A stretch of DNA of 64,000 nucleotides, taken from assembly GCA_004194705.1 (NCBI GenBank), contig SADC01001353.1, positions 186,001 through 250,000 on the forward strand, written 5' to 3'. This document shows positions 56,477 through 64,000 of this stretch, in pieces (the stretch's first letter is position 1; every line of letters starts with the position of its first letter). A program made the position numbers and the translations under genes. This stretch comes from Ditylenchus dipsaci (Eukaryota > Nematoda > Chromadorea > Rhabditida > Anguinidae). Below the pieces are notes generated by a model. The model saw only the letters and a program-made list of their open reading frames with translations. It was not told the DNA's origin and did no database searches.

Positions 56477-56634
56477 TACAATCGACTTCCTCTATAACGA
56501 ACACCCTGGGCCGGTCTTAGGTGTTCGTTATGGAGGCAGTTCGTTATAGAAGAGTCCATGTAGAGGCTTTAGTTAGGGCAATTCCAACCAAACCAAAAAA
56601 AATCGTTCGTTATAGAGGGAGTCGACTCTAGTAC
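56477..56634. repeat. Pogo/Tigger-like MITE
   Basis: TACAATCGACTTCCTCTATA left and TATAGAGGGAGTCGACTCTA right. The inner GTTCGTTATGGAGGCAGTTC and the core AACCAAACCAAAAAAAATCG are shared with the element at 63275. Confidence 0.75.
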
Positions 56635-56639
56635 AAGTA

Positions 56640-57273
56640 TGGCTCTATTTTCTAACCACGGCTTCTCAAATTAGAAAAACCTTTTAACAAAATTTTAAAA
56701 AATGCGGTGAAACTTTAATATAGTGGATCTTGAAATGCCCGAGTATCGATGGTGCAACTTATGAAACATATTTTTTAAAATATTTCACATCCCACTTTTA
56801 TTTTGCCTTGGTCCCTTCATTCTTATTCGGCTACGCCAAGCAAAAAGTTATTTTTTGTACGGAAACCGTTTCAGGCGGGCTGAACGAACCGAAAAATTCA
56901 AAGATAATGAACTTTTTAAGTGAAATGTAAAGTTTTGTTCGACGGATTCGATATAAAATCAAAAAGTAGGGTAGATAATAGTTTGGATAATAGTCTTTCA
57001 ATAGTTTTGTTGGTTAAAAAGGTCATTCTGATATCAATATCATTATCAAATTATAAGATACACACAATAGGCAACAATTTTGATCAAAAGATAAATGGGA
57101 TAAAGCTTTGCATTCAAACGCACTCTGCTTTTGGCACTGTATACTAATAGTGCTCTGTTTTTTCTATGTTTTTCGTTGTGTCTGCAGCTTATACACAATA
57201 TATGATATTTTTACTTTTTGTTGTGTATAAATCAACATTTCTGATCAATAATTTTTTATTAATTAAACTTTAG
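56640..57273. other. No gene seen between eIF4E-like gene and secreted gene
   Basis: AT-rich sequence between divergently oriented genes. Short open frames lack coding character. It may hold the promoters of both genes, but no motif was recognised. Confidence 0.4.
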
Positions 57274-60200
57274 AAGTGCCCAAATGAAGCTGTTCCCATT
57301 TGTTTTTACTATTTGCGTCAGTTTCAATGTTGAATGTGAGTCGATTCTGCAGGATCACGGCTATGATGTAAGTTTTTGGCTATTAAGAACACCCCCTTCC
57401 ATCTTCCATCTAAAAACATTGGATTTGCTACAGTTTTTGAAACATAACCCTTTTTTTAATTTTCGCACCATCATGTAGCCCAGATCTCAGTTTCTAATAG
57501 GCTGGAAATTTTTATCGTAAAAATAAAATGATATACACGTATTTGACTGAAAAACCTGAGCCATAACTTACTTTCAACTAACACCTAAAATTCTTAAATT
57601 TTAAAATTATACAGCTAATTTATACAGCTCATTAGAAAGTCGTGATCTATATGATGATATAAATATTTTGAAAAAAAATGTTAAAATAAGGTGTGAAATT
57701 CAATTTTAAAATTAGGCGGGAAATATCTGAATATAGGCGGGTGATATTCAATTTAACCAAGTTTTTCTGCTTGCTTCTTCAGTGAAAATTTTTCTGCAAC
57801 AAACCATGTTTAGGATTCATTGAGTGAAGGCTGTCCCCTCACTGCTACTTCTACAACCAAATGTTGATCGGAAATTTGGATTTTACAATATTTGCGACTG
57901 AAGCCAGAGTGGGTGACCTGTGTGTAGCTACCGAATTTCTTCTACATACCAAAGGGCAAGTTTTTATATTAGCTAACAAATACTCTATGACAGAATTTAT
58001 TCCACAATTTTCACCCTAGTCATTTTTTTAAAACCGGGTTCTTATTCCAGTTTTTCGGCTTTAATTAGTTGTTGCCTCTGAAAAACTATTTGTGGTAGTC
58101 AATAAATTTGAAGAACCATCCCTGCTACCGAAAGCTAGAATTTCACATGTTGGTACTTTCTGTCATCCGTGGCACATTTTATAAGCAAATTATCAGCTTA
58201 TTTTCTGATTTTTGAGAGGTGTTTTTTTCATCTAATGCTTTAACATCACACTTCTATATCCACCAAAAGTAACAATTAAATGACGTTTTGTTGATATGTC
58301 ACCACTTGGTATTAAAAAAATTAGAAAAGATAAACTGATAATTTGCTTACAAAAATGTCCCCGGATAACAGAAAAGTGCCCACATGTTTGAATGCGCGTG
58401 GACACTCTTTTTATTCCGAAAATATTTTGAATAATTAAAACAATATTGAATCATTAAAAAAAGCAAAGCCGGTAACAACATTGACCGTACTCCACTACTT
58501 GACCACTACACTACCTAGCAGCTTGTAATGCTATAGCTACTTTAGTCTATGTAACTTTATTTTTTAATAATAACACACTCAAAAAAGTGTGCCGAAATTA
58601 TCGGAATAAAAAAGTGTCACACGCGCATTCAAACATGTGAAATTCTCGTTGTCGGCAACGGCGATGGTCCTTTAATTTTGACATAATTTTGTAAAGCTTT
58701 CATCCTATTAATTTTTTTAATACACGTGTCGTCCTGCTGTTCTAGCTTCTAATGAATTATCCACTTCCCTTATGAAATTGTGAAACAATTTATAGGGTTC
58801 TTACAGTGAGCGGGTGTAGGTCAAGTCCGGGGGAAGGTTAGGGTCGAGGTCGATGTGTTCTCACAATGCACTTTGCCTGTTTTATTTTGTTTTGTTTTAT
58901 TTTACCAAGGTAATCTAAAAAACTCTGGTGTGCATACATGTTTTATGCATCCAGAGTCACTTTCGAGTGATTTGCGTCTAAGGTATCTGGGCGTGCGCAT
59001 CTCAACTCCACGCCCCCAAGCCCCGAAGGGGCGCAGAGGGCTTGAGAGTTAGAGATGCGCGCACTCACTTACCTTAGACATGATTCCGAGCAAGAATCTT
59101 GATCAAAAAATGCATATAGAGGCCGTTTTTGCCTAGCTCCAGTGACACTTTTTTTATCGCTTTTAGCGTATGAGAATTACCCGATGAGAATCACCCACCC
59201 TACACCTTTCACTGTGAGAACATGATATCGACTTCGACGTGCGCTAATTGTGAGAGACCTATAACAAACGTTAGTTTTAATGTAGCATTTTTTTCAAATT
59301 TCATTGTTTTGCCCTTTATTTAATCCTATTGAGTTCTCCGACAGGAAATATAATAACACGGCTACACTCTAACGGCAGTTAAAAATAACAACAATTCAGC
59401 ATCCTGTTGTAGCGCAATTAAAAATCTAAATAACCCCCTTACAGAAAGTATGTGTCCCTGGCGTGCATCCAAGCGCTGTTGCAGATCCGCCTTATTTTAT
59501 TTATTTTTCAAAACATTATCTACTTATAAAACAGCTGAAGATATGTCTCAGCTACAAAAAACCAACTACAAAGTTTTTTGATAGAGAAAAAAGTTTTGGC
59601 CATTTCAAAGTGGGTTAGCAATAAAGGACGCGCTACCATAGACTAGGCTTCTGTTTCACTGTCTCAACTATCTGTTTTCAGTAATGCCCCGGTGTCAGAC
59701 GGTAGCAGAGATCGTCAAAATAGATGGTGGTGCTCCGAGTCATACTTTGACGAGTGTGAATACCATCCCCCTACCCCGCCAAATGCTTACCTTTTGATGC
59801 CTCCTGCTGCTCACCTCAAGCCTAGAGTGCTGTGGATCCGCCAGTTTGGCTGGTTGTCAGGAGACCCAAGAATAGAATACAAAATAGATGCTTTGCCCAA
59901 TGTATCTGTGGATAAAGGTATCAGAAATGACTTTGAAGGAGACTGGAAGGTGCTTAGATACTTGAGTGCGACAGTATCAACCACGAAATGGTTTGCTAGC
60001 AACCATTGAATCTGTTTCACTTTAAAAATTAAAATTTAGGATGGTCTAATCTACGACCCAAAAGAAATGACCCTGCGCTTGTTTATCCGTAAACCACACC
60101 TAGGCTACTCATTCGTACTTGAAGACGATCAGCAGTACGTTTTGGAGAATTATACAGCCTTGATCCAAATGCTTTTGAACAAAATAGTAGCAAGGCTGGA

Positions 60201-60806
60201 TTTACCTTCTTCAAGATGTGCCTGTCAGCAATCAGTTTGCATTTTCTTACTGGACTGTGGACCCTATTAATCATGTGTTAGTATTTGATGTTTTAATTAG
60301 AAATGATTGAAACCTAACTGTCATTTGCTTTTTTAAAAATACCGCGACGCGAATTTTTCACTAAATTAAGAGAAGTATCAGCTTATTAAAATTTGTGTGC
60401 ATTTAAATATTGTTTTTGAATAGTAAAGTTCCAAAATAAGGTCTACTTCCAAGACAACATTCAAAGAGAAGGATCCAATGGAAAAGCCATCTATGCTGTG
60501 CCACTAAAGCATATTTATGCCTTTTTGGATGATGAGGCAAGCCCTGCTGAGTTCACTTCTAAACTGATCACAACTGTCTACCAAGATAACCCATTTGGAC
60601 TTGTAGAAGTGACTGGAGGGACGTTGCATTTCGACTGGAATAAGCCGCCCAGATTTTTGTAGGTTTTAAAAAAATCATTTTTACACAAAAATGTCGAAAT
60701 AAAAATATATTTTAGGGCTGTGGATGCTCTGGATGTGGATAAAGTGTGCCTCAAATACTTTATTGAGATGACAAATTCCTGCTTTGCTGTTGATGTCGAA
60801 AATTAG
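57274..60806 (+). CDS. Secreted protein of unknown family, about seven exons
   Basis: The ATG at 57284 lies 10 nt after an acceptor AG, so it is probably trans-spliced. Exon 1, 57284-57367, is a signal peptide (MKLFPFVFTICVSFNVEC). Further exons: 57814-57956 (HCYFYNQMLIGNLDF; ends at a GC donor, GGCAAGT), about 59445 (VPGVHPSAVADPPY, end unclear), 59682-59973 (WWCSESYFDECEYHPPTPP, VLWIRQFGWLSGDPRIEYK), 60040-60280 (YDPKEMTLRLFIRKPHLGY, FAFSYWTVDPINH), 60429-60658 (YFQDNIQREGSNG, TGGTLHFDWNKPP) and 60716-60806 (AVDALDVDKVCLKYF, stop). The pattern looks like a globular extracellular beta-rich domain with few Cys. The frame is lost near 57836 and in 60120-60200, where a 57-nt intron ending GTAG or an indel must be assumed. 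No known family was recognised. Confidence 0.65.
58365..58675. mobile_element. Foldback element with tRNA-like core, copy 4
   Basis: The left arm ACATGTTTGAATGCGCGTGG pairs with CACGCGCATTCAAACATGTG at the right; the right end GTTGTCGGCAACGGCGATGG equals that at 8716-9163. The minus strand of the loop (about 58470-58530) keeps TAGGTAGTGTAGTGGTCAAG, an A-box-like tRNA start. It lies in the intron between exons 2 and 3 of the secreted gene. Confidence 0.7.
58905..59115. repeat. Three-hairpin repeat family, inverted copy
   Basis: CTCTGGTGTGCATACATG, GAGTCACTTTCGAGTGATTT, GTGCGCATCTCAACTCC / GAGAGTTAGAGATGCGCGCAC, CTTACCTTAGACATGATTCC. It lies in an intron of the secreted gene. It is one of the best kept copies. 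Confidence 0.75.
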
Positions 60807-60989
60807 TTAGTTTTGGATGATGTACATGTGTTTTGATGATTGAAACTAGTACAAACACACTTATTGCATAAAAGAGACATTTACGTGGTTTACATCGCAC
60901 CTTATTTTTTAAGTGTCTTATGTGTTTAATTCTGTACTATCCTTATAACTCTCGGCACTGCTTCAGTTTAGATTATCAAAATATCAATT

Positions 60990-61150
60990 TTTTGTGACAT
61001 AAGTCCCATTGTTGATTTCTAGGCTTAGGCAAAGGTTAGCCAATGTAGTTTAGGACGTTCTGAAACATGCTAAAAACTCGTGATTGAGTATGTCTTAGCA
61101 TACGCTGGCCTCAGCTTACAAAATCAACATGGAGAGCCAAGGGAAATAGA
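60990..61150. repeat. Family-8 foldback, short copy
   Basis: CATTGTTGATTTCTAGGCTTA left and CAGCTTACAAAATCAACATGG right. The inner GCCAATGTAGTTTAGGA is mirrored by CTTAGCATACGCTGGCC. Related to 31370-31740. Confidence 0.6.
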
Positions 61151-61535
61151 AATACTTGATGTTTGGAAGGGGAAGGCAGAGACCATATTGGATTAAAAAA
61201 GGATAGTTCCTATTAAATTATTTGGTAAATCAAACCAAATGTGTTTTAAAAGCAAAAAGCACAAAATCGACGATGGACTGTAGAATTCTGTAGTATCTGA
61301 CCGAATTCCACTTGAATTCAACCTGAAACTGAATCCTCCACCTAAACAATTCAAAAGGATCTACAAGGTGCGGCGATTTTTTTAAGAATTTAATTTGCTC
61401 ATATTTTTTTTTCGAAAAACATAACATGTTAAATTTTTTATCGTTAGATAGCCCATTCAAATGCATTTTGTTTGCGCACTGATTAGGCTACTCCCGAGAA
61501 AAAAATCGGCGCTAATTGGTTTTAAAGTTTCTCGG
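61151..61535. other. No gene seen
   Basis: AT-rich stretch downstream of the secreted gene. A minus-strand frame at 61230-61466 shows no conserved features. Confidence 0.4.
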
Positions 61536-61607
61536 TTTTAGGCTTAGCAATCAGGCTTAGTCCTTAGGCTTAGGCTTCGGGTCCTAGGCGTTAGGCTCAG
61601 CGACAAC
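61536..61607. repeat. TTAGGC-rich stretch
   Basis: TTTTAGGCTTAGCAATCAGGC, then CCTTAGGCTTAGGCTTCGGG and GGCGTTAGGCTCAG. Five TTAGGC hexamers, the nematode telomere unit, in about 70 nt, only two of them in direct tandem. Either degenerate telomere-like sequence or chance enrichment from family-8 words. Confidence 0.4.
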
Positions 61608-61739
61608 CCGTACTAATTTCAGCATTTTCCGAAAAAAAGTATGGTTTTTGGGTACCCGGAAAATAATTTTTTCAAAAAATCTATTAAAGATTGAAAAGAA
61701 AGAAAGTTCTTCTTCAAAAAAAAGATTGTTTGTGATAAT

Positions 61740-61990
61740 TGTTTTTTCTTGTTAGTTTTTGTTCATGAAAGTAATATCAAAATGAGTTATAAGTCCAATT
61801 TTTTTAATTGCTTTATCTTTCTCATGTTTCTACACATTTTCAGCTTGTGTTGTGAAATAAACAGCGCGAAGCTTAGAACATTGCTGACTTTGTCAAGGTT
61901 AAATCCCCAAGACTGTCCATCAGAATTTTCACCACCATTTTTAATGAATTGAGAGGAGCAGTGTTGGTCAGCCGGCGAAGAACTTCAGGA
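61740..61990 (+). CDS. Possible signal-peptide exon, uncertain
   Basis: After an acceptor-like TTCTTGTTAG (61748-61757), an ATG at 61782 opens MSYKSNFFNCFIFLMFLHIF, a signal-peptide-like stretch, followed by NPQDCPSEFSPP, a TGA, and further same-frame coding-like EEQCWSAGEELQDKI up to a donor-like TAG/GTGACG. It could be the first exon of a short secreted protein with one wrong or mutated codon. No following exon was found. Confidence 0.25.
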
Positions 61991-62195
61991 CAAAATCTAG
62001 GTGACGTTTAAAAACCTTAGTCAAAGTTAAATTTTCTTCAACAGTAGAAATGTTTTCATTCCAATCTTTAATAGTAACTTTTTATCGGAAGTAGCTCGTT
62101 CAGTGCGCAAACAAATTCAGTTGAACGGGTTATCTAATGATAAAGAGAAACACGTCATCTTTTCTGAAAAAAAAATCATGAGAAAATCAAATCCC
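61991..62195. other. No gene seen
   Basis: AT-rich sequence with AAAAAA runs. Nothing recognised. Confidence 0.35.
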
Positions 62196-62405
62196 CTTTT
62201 TGCCTTGGTCCCTCCTGTTTATTTTTGGTGAAAAATACTTTGTCTCCCCTGCTGTTTTTTAATCTTATTTTAATGTGATAAAGGTGATTAAAGTGATCAT
62301 GCTAACCATAATCATCTTAATCACCACAATCTCCTCAATCACCATGATAACATTGAAAAAACAGCAGGGGGGGGGGGGCCAAGGCGAAAAGGGGAAACAG
62401 ATTGT
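62196..62405. repeat. Foldback element with GCCTTGGTCC arms
   Basis: CCCCTTTTTGCCTTGGTCCC left and GGCCAAGGCGAAAAGGGG right. The loop contains a GTGATTAAAGTGATCATG / AATCACCATGAT pair. Arm words are shared with 2236 and 31370. Confidence 0.65.
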
Positions 62406-62634
62406 CCGATAGCGCCACCACAAATCCCTAAAAAATTATAGCACCCTGTAGTTTTGCTTAACAGAGTAGATCGACACATGTCAAGATAGAAATCGACGTG
62501 CCAAGTCTTAAAGATAATTTTCGTTGACATAAGTGTGACAAAAGCATTCATGGCGGCCAGTCATCTCTGATTAGGCGTATGGCAAAATCAACCAAAAACG
62601 ACATTTTTATAAAACTCGATATGTTCATTTCGTC

Positions 62635-63050
62635 GGTGACCGGACAAAGTCAAATTTCAATGATTTTAAGATATATTTAAACCCGTCGCTTCAAATTTGT
62701 CGCCCGACCAAATCAAATAAATCTGAGCTTGTTGCGCGACAGGTGTGGTAGGGTTGGGGTTCAGATTTTTCAAAAATTTTTGTGATTTTTTAGGCTTATA
62801 CAAGGGTAGGCCAGCGTATGTTAAGATAGACTTGAACGTGAGTCTAACTTATGTTTGAGTTCGCTGGCCAAATATTCCCTTTATCAAACAGGGACCAGGG
62901 CGAAAAATCTGAACTTGTCGTGCGACAAAATCAAACTTTTTCTGAACTTGTCTGGCTCAGAAATATTTTAACTTGTCGCGAGTTTTTTTTTTAATTTTTT
63001 TGTCGTGCGACATTTTCTGATTAAATTTAATTTTGTCCGGTTGCCATTCC
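62635..63050. repeat. Foldback element, GTCGCGCGACA words
   Basis: GGTGACCGGACAAAGTCAAAT left and ATTTAATTTTGTCCGGTTGCC right. Several TTGTCGTGCGACA palindromes lie inside. A short family-8 piece (GGCCAGCGTATGTTAAGA) is nested at 62790-62880. Confidence 0.6.
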
Positions 63051-63274
63051 GTCAACTACGGTTAAGTCTTTGGATTTCGGCTATTTGTTGCATAGCTCGC
63101 GGGGGCTTGCGGCCACGTTGCTTGATGCACGGCATCTCAAGACTCTCTGTTACTCAAAAAACAACACACATAATCGAGATCAGACGCATATCTGAGTACA
63201 ATCATGGTGAGTAATAAGATGCACGTATTTTATGAAATTATTTTTATTGTAATTTAATTTTCTTGTGAATTTTA
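63051..63274 (+). other. Possible first exon ending ATG/GTGAGT
   Basis: GC-richer than its surroundings, ending CAATCATGGTGAGTAAT: an ATG directly followed by a strong splice donor. A coding exon of only the start codon is possible, but no downstream exon was recognised within the window, so this is weak. Confidence 0.2.
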
Positions 63275-63418
63275 CATAAAGGTGCGCTAAATCGAGAGTC
63301 ATTTTATTGCTCGGTACGTGCCAAAGCTGGCGCTAATTCGAGCGTTTATTTGAACTGATTAGCGTAAAACCAACCAAATCAAAAAAAATCGTGCGCTCAT
63401 TCGAGCGTCGACTGTATA
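63275..63418. repeat. Pogo/Tigger-like MITE
   Basis: GGTGCGCTAAATCGAGAGTC left and GCTCATTCGAGCGTCGACTGTA right. The core AACCAACCAAATCAAAAAAA is shared with 56477-56634. It ends just before the stop codon of the minus-strand exon at 63424. Confidence 0.7.
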
Positions 63419-63423
63419 CTATA

Positions 63424-63813
63424 TTAATCATAAAAAACTTGGCTGTATCTTTTCTTCACTGTACAACTAACATCTATAATCTTTATTTGTCTTTCAAAAA
63501 TAATATAATTTTGTTTGTATAAATTAGAAAAGCTTTGTTTTTTAAAATTTTGACCTGTCTTAGAAATATAGTGCAATTTGACTGCACTATAAAATTTTAC
63601 AAATATTTTGACAATCATTTTAAATAAAAACTTTGGCTCTACGTTTTCTTTTTGCCCCACATACACACTTTTGATGTTGTCAGACAAAAATATAGGCTCT
63701 TTGTGAACATAGGTGTGCAACACACCACTATTCTCATTCACAGCTTTTTTGTAGATCAAGTAGGCAAGTAGCCAAAAGCCCACGTGGTAGCGCAGTAGAG
63801 TATCTAAGAAGGA
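63424..63813 (-). CDS. Terminal exon of a membrane-associated protein, partial gene
   Basis: After an acceptor TAATTTTTAG (63814 on), the minus strand is open for 130 codons to the stop at 63424. It reads SFLDTLLRYHVGFWLLAYLI, with a possible membrane helix LLRYHVGFWLLAYLIY, then HTYVHKEPIFLSDNIKSVYV, GQKENVEPKFLFKMIV and a basic tail. The length and balanced composition support coding, at least for the first 90 residues; the tail is AT-driven. Upstream exons are not visible in the last 187 nt and must lie beyond the window. The family is not recognised; an enzyme or receptor with a membrane anchor is possible. Confidence 0.5.
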   Translation of the reverse strand, partial: SFLDTLLRYHVGFWLLAYLIYKKAVNENSGVLHTYVHKEPIFLSDNIKSVYVGQKENVEPKFLFKMIVKIFVKFYSAVKLHYISKTGQNFKKQSFSNLYKQNYIIFERQIKIIDVSCTVKKRYSQVFYD

Positions 63814-64000
63814 CTAAAAATTATCAAAATATGTTTTCTCGTGTTTAAAAATTTGAAGGCGACTTATTGGGTTGCGGTCTCCCCTCCTATTTTGCTTCTT
63901 TTTATATATGGCGGTAACAAATAGTTGCCGGAACAAATCTCTGTATCCGATTGTAGAATATATCATAATAAATTACCGTAAATGTTCTAATAGAGCCTCC
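63814..64000. other. Intron of the membrane-protein gene, nothing else seen
   Basis: AT-rich sequence upstream of the acceptor at 63814. No exon was recognised up to the window end. Confidence 0.4.

Noticed and set aside
57836..57956. Second exon of the secreted gene read in the frame of exon 1 throughout
   Set aside because: It stops after 17 codons; the long conserved-looking frame is one base off, so a break at the C-run is assumed instead.
63005..63214. 69-codon plus-strand frame as a gene
   Set aside because: No support other than openness; the only notable signal is the ATG followed by a donor at its end.

Overview
The window looks like nuclear DNA of a nematode. A 119-nt 5S rRNA gene at 7616-7734 has a nematode-type sequence. 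Two paralogous secreted proteins carry the nematode DB cysteine module. Five genes each have an AG splice acceptor only 8-20 nt before the ATG, the layout expected for spliced-leader trans-splicing. The DNA is AT-rich, genes are widely spaced, and introns range from about 45 nt to several kb.

Layout. 1-6353 (minus): 5' half of a PAXBP1/GCFC gene whose introns are full of foldback elements. 6680-11180: remains of a 5S rDNA array (one 5S gene, three spacer copies), interleaved with two foldback elements that carry tRNA-like cores. 12303-28806 (minus): a degraded, roughly 16.5-kb Ty3/gypsy-type LTR element with gag, protease, RT, RNase H and integrase, then about 6 kb of unrecognised coding sequence. 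The element is saturated with the pentamer CTGGA (TCCAG on its coding strand). 29441-33070: nested palindromic elements. 32317-36027 (minus): an isolated terminal exon and a secreted Asn-rich protein. 37507-39050: a hAT-like element with an 8-bp target duplication and a mariner-like transposase relic. 39797-44157 and 50517-51696 (plus): the two DB-module genes. 53582-56162 (minus): a divergent eIF4E-like gene. 57284-60806 (plus): a seven-exon secreted protein of unknown family. 63424-63813 (minus): terminal exon of a membrane protein.

No joint pathway links the host genes: a nuclear splicing/transcription factor, a cap-binding-like protein and several secreted proteins. About two thirds of the window outside the LTR element is non-autonomous DNA transposons with long inverted repeats, commonly nested inside each other. 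Nearly every coding exon outside PAXBP1 carries one or more single-base frame breaks, usually fitting a one-base deletion. That suggests either residual long-read consensus errors or real decay, so conceptual translations should be handled with care. Exon borders were read by eye from splice consensus and frame, not from transcripts.
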